A DNA stretch of 64,000 nt, taken from Caldovatus aquaticus (GTDB lineage Bacteria; Pseudomonadota; Alphaproteobacteria; Acetobacterales; Acetobacteraceae). Position numbers and translations under genes: made by a program. The notes beneath the pieces are model-generated. The model made no database searches. It saw only the letters and a list, made by a program, of their open reading frames with translations, and was not told the DNA's origin. The stretch lies in contig NZ_JAHZUY010000011.1 in the NCBI RefSeq assembly GCF_019458025.1, forward strand, positions 33,669-97,668, read 5' to 3'. Shown piece by piece: positions 17,482-25,848 of the stretch; within the stretch, counting starts at the first letter, position 1; every line of letters starts with the position of its first letter.

Positions 17482-19821
17482 TCAGCCGCCCCGCGCCGCG
17501 CGGATCGCGCGCCAGACCCGCTCCGGCGTCGCCGGCATGTCGAGCCGGGTCACGCCGAGCGGCGCCAGGGCGTCGAGGACCGCGGCCATCACCGTCGGCG
17601 GCGCCGCGATCGCCCCCGCCTGGCCGCAGCCCTTCACGCCGAGCGGGTTCGCCGCCGTCGGCGCGCCCTCGTCGAGCACGACCTCGAAGGGCGGCAGGTC
17701 GGCCGCCCGCGGCAGGGCATAGTCCAGCGGCGAGCCGGTCAGGAGCTGCCCGCTCTCCGCCTCGTAGGCGATCGCCTCGCAGAGCGCCTGGCCGATCCCC
17801 TGGGCGAGCCCGCCTTGCACCTGGCCGCGCACCAGCAGCGGGTTGACCAGCCGCCCGTAGTCGTCCACGGCGAGGTAGCGCAGCAGCGTCACCACCCCGG
17901 TTTCCGGGTCCACCTCCACCTCCGCCGCATGGCAGCCGTTGGGGAAGGTGACGCGGTCGGAGCGATGCATCGCCTCGGCCGCGAGCCCCGGCGCGAGGCC
18001 GTCGGGCAGGCCGGCCGGGTCGGCCGCGGCGCGCGCCAGCGCGCGCAGCGCCACCTCGCGCCCGCTGCCGGGCACGACGAAGCGGCCGGCGGCGAAGGCG
18101 AGCTCCGCCGGATCGGCCTGCAGCAGGTGCGCGGCCAGCACGCGCGCCTTGGCGAGCACCGCCCCGATCGCCTCGACGAGCGCGGCGCCGCCGAGGTGCA
18201 GGGAGCGCGCGCCGCCATGCCCGTTGCCGTAGCGCACCGCGTCGGTGTCCGCCTGCACCAGCCGGAAGGCCTCGACCGGCAGGCCGAGCCGGTCGGCCGC
18301 CACCTGCGCGAAGCTCGTCTCGTGCCCCTGGCCGTTCGACTGGGTGCCGACGGCGAGCTCGACGCCGCCATCGGGGGCGAAGCGCACCGCCGCCCACTCG
18401 TTCGGCGCGCCGCGCGCGGTCTCGAGGAAGCAGGCGAGGCCGAGGCCGCGCAGCCGGCCGCGCCGGGCCGAATCCGCGCGGCGCGCGGCGAAGCCGGCGC
18501 GGTCGGCGCGCCGCTCCGCCGCCTCCAGGTTCGCCGCGAACCGCCCGCCGTCCACCGTCGTGCCGAGCGCGGTGCGGTGCGGGAAGCCGCCGGCGCCCGC
18601 CGCGGCGCCGATCATGTTGCGCCGGCGCAGCGCGAGCGGGTCCATGCCGAGGCGGCGCGCCGCCTCCTCGACCGCGCGCTCGATCGCGTAGTTGATCTCC
18701 GGCTTGCCGGCGCCGCGATAGGCCTCGATCGGCGCGGTGTTGGTGAAGGCGCCGCGCGCGCGCAGGACGCCGGTCGGGATGGCATAGACGCCGCCGAACG
18801 CTGCCGCGGCCGCGTTGGTCGTGCTGCCCGGCCCGCCGGCGGAGAGATAGGCGCCCATGCCGGCGGTGAAGGCGACCTCGAGCGCGAGGAAGCGCCCCTC
18901 CGCGTCCAGCGCGAGGCGCACCGCCGCATGGGCGTCGCGGGCGTGCACCGCGGCCGCGAACTCCTCGCTCGGCTCGGCGAGCCAGCGCACCGGCCGGCCG
19001 AGGCGGCGCGCCGCCCAGAGCGCCAGCACGTATTCCGGGAACAGCGGGTTCTTCAGCCCGAACCCGCCGCCGACATCCGGCGCGACGAGGTGGAACCGCT
19101 CCTCCGGCAGGCCGAACACCGCGGCGAGCTGGGCGCGGATGGCGTGCAGGCCCTGGCCGGACAGCAGCAGGCGGAAGCGGCCGCTCGCCGCATCGAAGCA
19201 GGCCAGCGCGCCGCGCGGCTCGAGCGGGGCGGCGTGCACGCGCTGGTTCGCCACCTCCAGTGCGACGACGTGGGCGGCGGCGGCGATCGCCGCCTCGGTC
19301 GCGGCGCGGTCGCCCTTCTCGAAGGCGAAGGCGAGGTTGCCCGGCGCCTCCTCGTGCAGCGGCGGCGCGCCGGGGGCGAGCGCGGCGCGGGCGTCCACCA
19401 CGGCGGGCAGCGGCTCGTAGGCGACCGCGACCCGCTCGGCGGCGTCGCGCGCGGCGGCGGGGCTGTCGGCCAGCACGACCGCGACCGGCTCGCCGACATG
19501 GCGCACGCGGTCGCGCGCCAGGGCGTGGCGCGGCGGCACGACCAGCCGCGCCGCCTCCGGCAGCGCGACCGCGCAGGGCAGCGGCGCGAGGCCGTCCGCC
19601 GCGAGGTCGGCGCCGGTGAGCACGGCGGCCACGCCGGGCGCGGCGCGCGCCGCCCCGGCGGCGATGTCGCGGATGCGCGCATGGGCATGGGGCGAGCGCA
19701 CCAGATGCGCATGCAGGCAGCCCGGCGGGACCTCCGCATCGGCGAGGAAGCGCGCGCGCCCGGCGAGGAAGCGCGCATCCTCGCGCCGGCGCGGGGAGCG
19801 CTGCGGGGGCGGCTGAGCCAC
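17482..19821 (-). CDS. Xanthine dehydrogenase/CO dehydrogenase-type molybdopterin-binding large subunit
   Basis: A 779-residue molybdenum hydroxylase subunit. N-terminal domain: REDARFLAGRARFLAD, LVRSPHAHARI, VRHVGEPVAVVLAD. Cofactor domains: PDVGGGFGLKNPLFPEY, EAYRGAGKPEINYAIERA, TQSNGQGHETSFAQVAAD. Close to the C-terminus the catalytic-Glu motif (normally GxGExG) reads GCGQAGA, placing Gln734 where the base should be. The GTG at 19821 was chosen because it follows GGAGGAGGT and starts just before the conserved RREDARFL region. No genes for the iron-sulfur or FAD subunits are adjacent. It could be a member of a Gln-type subgroup, or inactive in classical hydroxylation; the substrate is unknown. 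Confidence 0.87.
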   Translation of the reverse strand: MAQPPPQRSPRRREDARFLAGRARFLADAEVPPGCLHAHLVRSPHAHARIRDIAAGAARAAPGVAAVLTGADLAADGLAPLPCAVALPEAARLVVPPRHALARDRVRHVGEPVAVVLADSPAAARDAAERVAVAYEPLPAVVDARAALAPGAPPLHEEAPGNLAFAFEKGDRAATEAAIAAAAHVVALEVANQRVHAAPLEPRGALACFDAASGRFRLLLSGQGLHAIRAQLAAVFGLPEERFHLVAPDVGGGFGLKNPLFPEYVLALWAARRLGRPVRWLAEPSEEFAAAVHARDAHAAVRLALDAEGRFLALEVAFTAGMGAYLSAGGPGSTTNAAAAAFGGVYAIPTGVLRARGAFTNTAPIEAYRGAGKPEINYAIERAVEEAARRLGMDPLALRRRNMIGAAAGAGGFPHRTALGTTVDGGRFAANLEAAERRADRAGFAARRADSARRGRLRGLGLACFLETARGAPNEWAAVRFAPDGGVELAVGTQSNGQGHETSFAQVAADRLGLPVEAFRLVQADTDAVRYGNGHGGARSLHLGGAALVEAIGAVLAKARVLAAHLLQADPAELAFAAGRFVVPGSGREVALRALARAAADPAGLPDGLAPGLAAEAMHRSDRVTFPNGCHAAEVEVDPETGVVTLLRYLAVDDYGRLVNPLLVRGQVQGGLAQGIGQALCEAIAYEAESGQLLTGSPLDYALPRAADLPPFEVVLDEGAPTAANPLGVKGCGQAGAIAAPPTVMAAVLDALAPLGVTRLDMPATPERVWRAIRAARGG

Positions 19822-20134
19822 GGCGGAACCTCCTCCGGCCTGTCCGGGCGCGGGCAGCGGCGCCGGCGCGCCGCGGCTTAGCGCCCTCCCGGCCCGCGCG
19901 CGAGGCCCGCCGCGACCGCGCGCCAGCCGATGGCGATCGCCATCGCGATCCGCGCCCCGGCCGCAAGCGCCCGCGCGCGGAGACAGGGCGGCGCCGGCGC
20001 CCCGCACGACCGCCCCTTCGCGGCGGGCCGGGCATGAGGCGCCTTGCCGCCACGCCGTGGCTGGTCAAGGATCGTCCCGAAGCCGGCGCGGGCGCGGCGC
20101 GCCGCGACGCCCGATCCACTCCGGGAGGAAACCC
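19822..20134. other. Divergent intergenic region, 313 bases
   Basis: Spacer between the leftward molybdenum hydroxylase gene and the rightward CMD gene. It is extremely GC-rich. Short frames exist on both strands, but none has a ribosome site and family-like sequence. The only signals are the two ribosome sites at its ends (GGAGGAGGT for the left gene, CCGGGAGGAA for the right). A TTGACC hexamer on the minus strand at 20060-20065 has no matching -10 element. It presumably holds promoters for both directions that I cannot locate. Confidence 0.4.
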
Positions 20135-20464
20135 ATGGCAGCCCCACCCTCGGCACGGCGCGACCGCCTGCGGCCCGTCTTCCCCAAGCTCGTGCAGATG
20201 ACCCACGACTACGTCTACGGCGACGTGTGGGAGCGCAAGGAGCTGTCGAAGCGCGACCGCAGCATGGTCACCGTCGCGGCGCTGGTCGCGCTCGGCTGGC
20301 AGGAGCAGCTCGCCACCCACATCGGCCGCGCGCTCGACAACGGCGTGACGCGCGAGGAGGTCGCCGAGATCATCACCCATCTCGCGCTCTACTCGGGCTG
20401 GCCCTCGGCGATGACCGCGGCGCACGTCGCCTGCGACGTGTTCGAGGCGCGCGACAGGAAGTAG
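20135..20464 (+). CDS. Carboxymuconolactone decarboxylase family protein
   Basis: A 109-residue single-domain CMD/AhpD-fold protein: VFPKLVQMTHDYVYGDVWER, SKRDRSMVTVAALVALGW, EQLATHIGRALDNGVTREEV and ITHLALYSGWPSAMTAAHVA. The CxxC pair of AhpD peroxidases is absent, and the His-Leu-x-x-Tyr-x-Gly motif favours the decarboxylase-type branch. Members form all-helical oligomers. The ATG at 20135 follows GGGAGGAA; in-frame sequence upstream is not conserved. It is the first gene of a rightward operon with a beta-hydroxyacid dehydrogenase (12-base gap) and a metallo-lactonase, consistent with lactone or hydroxyacid breakdown. Confidence 0.88.
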   Translation: MAAPPSARRDRLRPVFPKLVQMTHDYVYGDVWERKELSKRDRSMVTVAALVALGWQEQLATHIGRALDNGVTREEVAEIITHLALYSGWPSAMTAAHVACDVFEARDRK

Positions 20465-20476
20465 GGGACGTCCGTC

Positions 20477-21409
20477 ATGAGGATCGGCTTCATCGGCCTC
20501 GGCACCATGGGCGGCCACATGGCCGCCAACCTGCAGAAGGCCGGCCATACGCTGGTGGTGCACGACGTGAACCGCGCGGCCGCCGAGCGGCACCTCGCCG
20601 CCGGCGCCGAATGGGCCGACACGCCGCGCGCCGTGGCGGAGCGCGCGGACGTGGTGTTCACCTCGCTCCCCGGCCCGCCCGAGGTCGAGGCGGTGGTGTT
20701 CGGCAGGGACGGGCTGCTCGAGGGCGTGCGCGAGGGCCTCGCCTATTTCGACCTCTCGACCAACAGCCAGGCGCTGATGCGCCGCGTGCACGAGGCGTTC
20801 AAGGCCAAGGGCGCCGACGCCTGCGACGCGCCGGTGAGCGGCGGGCCGGAAGGCGCGCGCGCCGGCCGGCTCGCCATCTGGGTCGGCGGCGAGGAGGCGG
20901 TCTATCGCCGCCACAAGCCGGTGCTGGACGCGATCGGCGACCAGGCGCGCTACATCGGGCCGATCGGCAGCGCCACCGTGGCGAAGCTCGTGCACAACAT
21001 GGCCGGCTACGCCATCAACCAGGTGATGGCGGAGGTGTTCTCGATGGGCGTGAAGGCCGGGATGGACCCGCTCGCGCTGTGGGAGGCGATCCGCCAGGGC
21101 GCGCTCGGCCGCCGCCGCACCTTCGACCGCATCGCCGACCAGTACCTGGTCGGCCGCTACGAGCCGCCGGCCTTCGCGCTGAGGCTCGCGCACAAGGACG
21201 TCTCGCTCGCCGTGCAGCTCGGACGCGAGCTCGGCGTGCCGATGCGGCTGTGCAACCTGACCCACGCCGAGATGACGGAGGCGCTGAACCGCGGCTGGGG
21301 CGCGCTCGACTCGCGCGTCTTCATGCGGTTGCAGAACGAGCGCGCGGGGGTCGAGATCGCGGCCGACCCGGAGCGCGTGCAGGCGGTGCTGAAGGCCGAC
21401 GGCCGATGA
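20477..21409 (+). CDS. 3-hydroxyisobutyrate dehydrogenase family NAD(P)-dependent oxidoreductase
   Basis: A 310-residue beta-hydroxyacid dehydrogenase. The nucleotide motif is IGFIGLGTMGGHMAANLQKA, followed by FTSLPGPPEVEAVV, the substrate-loop FDLSTNS, DAPVSGGPEGARAGRLAI, and KLVHNMAGYAINQ carrying the catalytic Lys. The C-terminal domain has FALRLAHKDVSLAVQLG. Such enzymes oxidise 3-hydroxyisobutyrate, tartronate semialdehyde and related acids. The TGA stop overlaps the ATG of the next gene (ATGA at 21406-21409), so the two are translationally coupled. Precise substrate unknown. Confidence 0.92.
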   Translation: MRIGFIGLGTMGGHMAANLQKAGHTLVVHDVNRAAAERHLAAGAEWADTPRAVAERADVVFTSLPGPPEVEAVVFGRDGLLEGVREGLAYFDLSTNSQALMRRVHEAFKAKGADACDAPVSGGPEGARAGRLAIWVGGEEAVYRRHKPVLDAIGDQARYIGPIGSATVAKLVHNMAGYAINQVMAEVFSMGVKAGMDPLALWEAIRQGALGRRRTFDRIADQYLVGRYEPPAFALRLAHKDVSLAVQLGRELGVPMRLCNLTHAEMTEALNRGWGALDSRVFMRLQNERAGVEIAADPERVQAVLKADGR

Positions 21410-22206
21410 GCGCGGCGGCGCCGACCTACGAGATCTACGCGCTGCGCTACGCGACGCGCGCGGCGCGCCGGGCGGAGCACTTCATCGGCGGCGACCCGCA
21501 CGACGGGCCGATGCCGATGGACTACTTCGTCTGGGCCGCGGTCTCGCCCGGGCGCAGCTTCGTCATAGACACCGGCTTCACGGCCGAGGTCGCGGCGCGG
21601 CGCAAGCGCGAATGGCTGCGCTGCCCGGCGGAGAGCCTGCGGCTGATCGGCCTCGATCCCGACACGGTCGAGGACGTGATCCTCACCCACCTGCACTACG
21701 ATCACGTCGGCAGCTTCCACAAGTTCGCCCGCGCCCGGTTCCACCTGCAGGAGCCGGAGATGCACTACGCGACGGGCCGCTACATGCGCCACCACCGCCT
21801 GCGCCACTCCTTCGAGGTCGAGGACGTGGCAGGCATGGTGCGCATGCTGTTCGCCGACCGCGTGGTGTTCCACGACGGCGACGCCGACCTCGCGCCCGGC
21901 GTCACGCTGCACGTCTGCAGCGGCCATTCCGCCGGGCTGCAGTGCGTGCGCGTGAACACGCGGCGCGGCCCGGTCGTGGTCGCCTCCGACGTGACGCACT
22001 TCTACGAGAACCTGGAGAGCGGGCGGCCCTTCACCACCGCCTTCCACGTCGGGGGGATGCTGGAGTCCTTCGACCGCCTGCGCGCCCTCGCGCCCTCCGC
22101 GCGGCACATCGTTCCGGGCCACGACCCGGAGGTGATGCGCCGCTACCCCGCCGTGCCGGGGCTCGAGGGCATCGCCGTGCGGCTCGACCTCGAGCCCGCG
22201 GCCTGA
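21406..22206 (+). CDS. Metallo-beta-lactamase-fold lactonase (AHL lactonase-like)
   Basis: A 266-residue protein of the N-acyl homoserine lactonase family. The zinc motif LTHLHYDHVGS gives His95, His97, Asp99 and His100; CSGHSAGLQCV holds the next His, VVASDVTHFYEN the bridging Asp, and IVPGHDPEVMRRY the last His. All ligands for a two-zinc centre are visible. Family members hydrolyse lactone rings, including AHL signals, but in this operon with CMD and hydroxyacid dehydrogenase genes a metabolic lactone is as likely as quorum quenching. It starts by ATGA overlap with the preceding gene and ends in an inverted repeat shared with the converging gene. Confidence 0.88.
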   Translation: MSAAAPTYEIYALRYATRAARRAEHFIGGDPHDGPMPMDYFVWAAVSPGRSFVIDTGFTAEVAARRKREWLRCPAESLRLIGLDPDTVEDVILTHLHYDHVGSFHKFARARFHLQEPEMHYATGRYMRHHRLRHSFEVEDVAGMVRMLFADRVVFHDGDADLAPGVTLHVCSGHSAGLQCVRVNTRRGPVVVASDVTHFYENLESGRPFTTAFHVGGMLESFDRLRALAPSARHIVPGHDPEVMRRYPAVPGLEGIAVRLDLEPAA

Positions 22207-22229
22207 GCGCGGCCGCGGCGCGCCCTCAG
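22203..22229. terminator. Inverted repeat containing both convergent stop codons (lactonase / TPP beta)
   Basis: CTGAGcGCG at 22203-22211 faces CGCcCTCAG at 22221-22229: 5 pairs, one mismatch, 3 pairs, with a 9-base loop. The TGA of the lactonase and the TGA of the leftward TPP beta gene both lie in the arms. It may act as a bidirectional, U-less termination or 3'-end protecting hairpin. The same layout recurs at other convergent junctions in this window. Confidence 0.4.
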
Positions 22230-22855
22230 CGGGCGCCGAGCAGCGCGGCGCGGAACCGCTCGCGGCAGGAGGCCGGGTCGAGGTTCCGCCTGTAGGCCGG
22301 CGGCTCGGTCGGCGCCACGCGCAGCAGCACGAAGCAGGTGCCGTTGCCCTGGCGGAGGAAGCGCGCGCCCTCCTCGAGTTCCGCCTCGCTCGCGATGGTG
22401 CGGGTGGCCCGGATGCCGGCGCCGGCGGCGATGCGCGCGAGGTCCACGCCGCGCGCGGTGTGGCTCCGCTGCCAGCCGGTCTCGCCGTAGTGGCCGTTGT
22501 CCACGCAGACGATCGCGAGGTTGGGCGGATTCATCACCGCGATGGTCGCCAGCGCGCCGAGGTTCATCAGCAGCTCGCCGTCGCCGGTCAGCACCAGCAC
22601 GCGCCGGTCCGGCCGCGCCAGCGCGAGGCCGAGGCCCATCATGCAGGCCGCCCCCATCGCCCCGCCGAGCAGGTAGGCGTGCGCCCCGTCGTTGGTGAGC
22701 TGCGCGAGGTCCTTCGCGCTGCCCGCCAGCCCGCCGACGAACAGGAAGTCCTCGTGCCGGCCGATCAGCCGCGGCACCGCCTCGCGCCGGTCCAGCACGT
22801 AGCCGGGAGCGGCGACCGCGGCCGCGCGGCGCGCGGCGGATTCCGTCTTGTCCAT
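22226..22855 (-). CDS. TPP-dependent decarboxylase-like beta subunit, second copy
   Basis: A 209-residue TPP-binding subunit paralogous to the one at 7400-8002. It has GGAMGAACMMGLGLALA, the TPP motif GDGELLMNLGALATIAV ending at VCVDN, and GHYGETGWQ. The N-terminus contains VLDRREAVPRLI, where the first copy has LDRRELCRALL. The start at 22855 is 16 bases after the alpha stop. With the alpha subunit and the zinc alcohol dehydrogenase upstream it forms a leftward three-gene operon. A 2-oxoacid decarboxylation followed by aldehyde reduction or oxidation is the likely scheme. Confidence 0.84.
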   Translation of the reverse strand: MDKTESAARRAAAVAAPGYVLDRREAVPRLIGRHEDFLFVGGLAGSAKDLAQLTNDGAHAYLLGGAMGAACMMGLGLALARPDRRVLVLTGDGELLMNLGALATIAVMNPPNLAIVCVDNGHYGETGWQRSHTARGVDLARIAAGAGIRATRTIASEAELEEGARFLRQGNGTCFVLLRVAPTEPPAYRRNLDPASCRERFRAALLGAR

Positions 22856-22871
22856 CGCTTCCTCCCCCGCC

Positions 22872-23396
22872 TCAGAACGCCTTGGCGCCGATCAGCTTCT
22901 GCGTCAGCAGCACCGCGACCGCCTGGCCGCTCTTGAACACCATGGTGAGCGCCGCCGAGACGGTGGGGATCACCTCCTCCGGCCGCTCGACGCGCAGGCA
23001 GATCACGCCCATCGCCTCGAGCACCGGCTGCACCGCCTGGCCCATCGGGAACTGCCAGGGATTGCCCTCGCCGAAGTCGCCGCGCATCGAGACCAGGGTG
23101 AGGAACGGGAAGCGCCCGCCCTTCACCAGCGAGAGCAGGTTGACGCAGTTGCCCACGCCGCTGCTCTGCATCAGCAGCACGCCGCGCGCCCCGCCGAGGT
23201 CGGCGCCGGCGAGCAGCGCCACCCCCTCCTCCTCGGTGGTGAGCGGGATCGAGTGCGCCTCGGGGTCGGCGAGCGACTTGTCGATCAGCACCCGGTGCCC
23301 GGCGTCCGGCACGTAGGCGAATTGCGTCACGCCGTTCCGGCGAAGGAGGGCGTAGAGCTCCTCCTGCCAGCCCGGCGCCGTGGTCGCGGCTTCCAT
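22872..23396 (-). CDS. TPP-dependent decarboxylase-like alpha subunit, second copy
   Basis: A 174-residue pyrimidine-domain subunit: VPDAGHRVLIDKSLADP, PLTTEEEGVALLAG (with the expected activating Glu), LLMQSSGVGNCVNLLSL, MRGDFGEGNPWQFPMG and the C-terminal LIGAKAF. Nearly every motif is shared with the copy at 8009-8560, while the linker and surface segments differ. The two pairs therefore look like old duplicates or separately acquired homologues with different substrates. It lies 22 bases after the zinc dehydrogenase gene in the same operon. Confidence 0.84.
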   Translation of the reverse strand: MEAATTAPGWQEELYALLRRNGVTQFAYVPDAGHRVLIDKSLADPEAHSIPLTTEEEGVALLAGADLGGARGVLLMQSSGVGNCVNLLSLVKGGRFPFLTLVSMRGDFGEGNPWQFPMGQAVQPVLEAMGVICLRVERPEEVIPTVSAALTMVFKSGQAVAVLLTQKLIGAKAF

Positions 23397-23418
23397 CCTC
23401 TCCCCCTCCTCGCCCGCT

Positions 23419-24480
23419 TCAGTTCGGCAGGATCACGCCCTTGCCGGTGGTCTGGGTGTCGAACACCCGGTACGCCTCCTCCGCCTGGTCGAGCTTCCAG
23501 CGGTGCGTGAACAGGCGGTCCACCTCGATGCCGCGGTCGGCGATGAAGCGCGCGCACTCCGCCTGGCCGACGGTGGAGAAGGTCCAGGAGCCGATGATCG
23601 TCACCTGCCGGCGCAGCAGGTCGGGGCTGACCTCGAGCGTCACCGTGTCGCCCTCGCCGACGTAGCAGGCCTTGCCCCAGGTGCGCACGCACTGCACCGC
23701 CTGCCGCCGCGCCAGCGGCGAGGAGGAGGCGTCGAGCGAGAGATGCGCGCCGAGCCCGTGCGTGACGTCGCGGATCGCGCCGACCACGTCGTTCGTCTCC
23801 TTGGGGTTGATCAGCACGTCGGCGCCGAATTCCCTGGCGCGCGCCAGCCGCTCCGGGCTGACGTCGAGGGCGATCACACGCGCCCCCATCGCCTTGGCGA
23901 GCTGCGTCGCCGACAGCCCGACCGGTCCCTGGCCGAAGATCGCGATGGTGTGGTCGCCCTGCAGGCCGAGCCGGTGCAGCGCCCCCCAGGCGGTGCCGGT
24001 GCCGCAGGAGATCGCCGCGCCGGCCTCGAAGGAGAGCTCGTCCGGCAGCGGCACCAGAGTGCGCGCCGGGCACTTCATGTAGTGGGCGTGGGCGCCGTGG
24101 CCGGTGGCGCCGTACACCTCCGCCACGCCCTCGTCGCAGAGCTGCATCCAGCCGGTCGCGCACTGCGGGCAGACGCCGCAGCCCCGGTAGTGGTGCTGCA
24201 TCACGCGCTGGCCGATGCGCGCCTGCCGCGGCGAGACGTTGCGGCCCACCGCGACCACCACGCCGCAGGGCTCGTGGCCGCGGATGATCGGCCCCTCGAT
24301 GCCCCCGCGGAAGCCGAGCGCGGCGGTGCCGCCGCCCGCCGGCGCGCGGTAGTACTTGAGGTCGCTGCCGCACATGCCGGAGGCCTTGATCTCCAGCACC
24401 ACCTCGTCGGGTCCCGGCGTGGGGTCGGGGAAGTCCAGCAGCTCCACCCGGCGGTCACCCGGAAAGACGACACCCTTCAT
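23419..24480 (-). CDS. Zinc-dependent alcohol dehydrogenase family protein
   Basis: A 353-residue medium-chain dehydrogenase. The catalytic zinc ligands are Cys in SGMCGSDLKYY and His-Glu in IIRGHEPCGVV. The structural zinc cysteines are in GCGVCPQCATGWMQLC, though spacing suggests only some are kept. The cofactor motif is IAIFGQGPVGLSATQLAK, then IALDVSPERLARA. It is the first gene of the operon carrying the second TPP pair, so it probably handles the aldehyde made by that enzyme. It is divergent from the CaiB gene at 24631 with about 150 bases between. Substrate unknown. Confidence 0.92.
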   Translation of the reverse strand: MKGVVFPGDRRVELLDFPDPTPGPDEVVLEIKASGMCGSDLKYYRAPAGGGTAALGFRGGIEGPIIRGHEPCGVVVAVGRNVSPRQARIGQRVMQHHYRGCGVCPQCATGWMQLCDEGVAEVYGATGHGAHAHYMKCPARTLVPLPDELSFEAGAAISCGTGTAWGALHRLGLQGDHTIAIFGQGPVGLSATQLAKAMGARVIALDVSPERLARAREFGADVLINPKETNDVVGAIRDVTHGLGAHLSLDASSSPLARRQAVQCVRTWGKACYVGEGDTVTLEVSPDLLRRQVTIIGSWTFSTVGQAECARFIADRGIEVDRLFTHRWKLDQAEEAYRVFDTQTTGKGVILPN

Positions 24481-24630
24481 CGGACATCCCTCCCGCGCGG
24501 CGCGATCGCGCGTGGGCGCAGCCTATGCCGGCGCCCGCCGCGCGGCAATCATGCGCAAGGCGCGCCGCGCGGCGGCTTGCCGGCGCCCGCCCGCGCCGAC
24601 ATGATCGCGCCGGCAGGCACGGAGGCAGGC

Positions 24631-25848
24631 ATGGCGGAACAACCGGCGGCGGAGGGCAGCGGGGGCGGGGCGCTGCCGCTCGCCGGCCTGCGCGTCGTCG
24701 AGCTCGGCCACAGCGTCGCCGCGCCCTATGCCGGCCTCATCCTCGCCGAGCTCGGCGCCGAGGTGATCAAGATCGAGAAGCCCGGCACGGGCGACGACGC
24801 GCGCGGCTGGGGGCCGCCCTTCCTCGCCGGCGCGGCGGCGGTGTTCCACGCGCTCAACCGCAACAAGCGCTCGGTGGTGGCGGACCTGCGCGATCCGCGC
24901 GACCTCGCCGCGCTGAAGGCGCTGATCGCCAGCGCCGACGTGCTGATCCAGAACCTGCGCCCGGGCCAGGCCGAGGCGCTCGGCCTCGGCCCGCGCGCGA
25001 TGATCGCCGCCAACCCGCGCCTGATCTACGCGAGCATCGGCGCCTTCGGCGCCGCCGGGCCGCTCCGCGGCCAGCCCGGCTACGATCCGCTGATGCAGGC
25101 GATGGGCGGCATCATGGCCGTCACCGGGGAGCCGGGCGACCGCCCGCCGGTGCGCGTCGGCACCTCGATCGTCGACATGGGCGCCGGCAGCTGGGTGGCG
25201 ATCGGCGTGCTCGCCGCGCTGCTGCGCCGCGCCGCGACCGGGCGGGGCGGCGAGGTCGCGACCTCGCTCTACGAGACCGCGCTCGCCTGGATGCTCTACC
25301 ACGTCGCCTCGCACGCCGCGGACGGCAAGGAGCCGGGGCGGCACGGCTCGGGCGCCGCGACCATCGTCCCCTACCAGGCGTTCGAGACGGCGGACGGCTA
25401 CCTCGTCGTCGGCGCCGGCAACGACAACCTGTTCCGCCGCCTCGCCCCCGCCGTCGGCCTGCCGGAGCTCGCCGAGGACCCGCGCTACGCCACCAACGCC
25501 GCGCGCGTCGCGAACCGCGCCGCGCTGATCGAGACCCTCGCCGCGGTGTTCCGCACCCGCACGCGCGCCGAATGGACCGCGGCGCTGCGCGCGGCCGGCG
25601 TGCCCTGCGCGCCGGTGCAGCAGGTGGGCGAGCTCGCCGACCACCCGCAGACCCGCGCCCTCGGCATCCTGCGCGGCGAGGGCGATCCGCGGCAGCTCCG
25701 CACCGTCGGCCTGCCGCTCACCTTCGACGGCGCCCGCCCGGCGCGCGACGCCCCGGCGCCGGCGCACGGCGAGGCGACCGCCGAGTTCTTCCCCCACCGC
25801 GCCGCCGCGGCGGCCGAGCAGGACCGGGACCGAGACGATGAGCGCTGA
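24631..25848 (+). CDS. CaiB/BaiF family CoA transferase
   Basis: A 405-residue complete family III CoA transferase. Motifs: LAGLRVVELGHSVAAPYAG, AEVIKIEKPGTGDDARGWG, NKRSVVADLRDP, SIGAFGAAGPLRGQPGYD, the catalytic Asp182 in SIVDMGAGSW, and VPYQAFETADGYLVVGAGND. The ATG at 24631 is preceded by ACGGAGGCAGG; an alternative ATG at 24601 lacks a ribosome site. The 3' end overlaps the acyl-CoA dehydrogenase by 11 bases, so activation of an acid to its CoA ester and its dehydrogenation are coupled at translation. The acid is unknown. Confidence 0.93.
   Translation: MAEQPAAEGSGGGALPLAGLRVVELGHSVAAPYAGLILAELGAEVIKIEKPGTGDDARGWGPPFLAGAAAVFHALNRNKRSVVADLRDPRDLAALKALIASADVLIQNLRPGQAEALGLGPRAMIAANPRLIYASIGAFGAAGPLRGQPGYDPLMQAMGGIMAVTGEPGDRPPVRVGTSIVDMGAGSWVAIGVLAALLRRAATGRGGEVATSLYETALAWMLYHVASHAADGKEPGRHGSGAATIVPYQAFETADGYLVVGAGNDNLFRRLAPAVGLPELAEDPRYATNAARVANRAALIETLAAVFRTRTRAEWTAALRAAGVPCAPVQQVGELADHPQTRALGILRGEGDPRQLRTVGLPLTFDGARPARDAPAPAHGEATAEFFPHRAAAAAEQDRDRDDER

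Noticed and set aside
19878..20156. Small minus-strand gene in the spacer upstream of the CMD gene
   Set aside because: It lacks a ribosome site, overlaps the CMD start and has Arg/Gly/Ala-rich noise composition.
10205..21265. A single open frame of more than 3600 codons on the minus strand
   Set aside because: It simply runs through gltB in frame and then out of frame through gltD and the genes beyond. Very high GC removes stop codons; no giant protein is implied.
21406..22206. Quorum-quenching AHL lactonase as a firm call
   Set aside because: The zinc ligands fit the family, but the operon context is metabolic and no LuxI/LuxR gene is present, so the signal-degrading role is not claimed.
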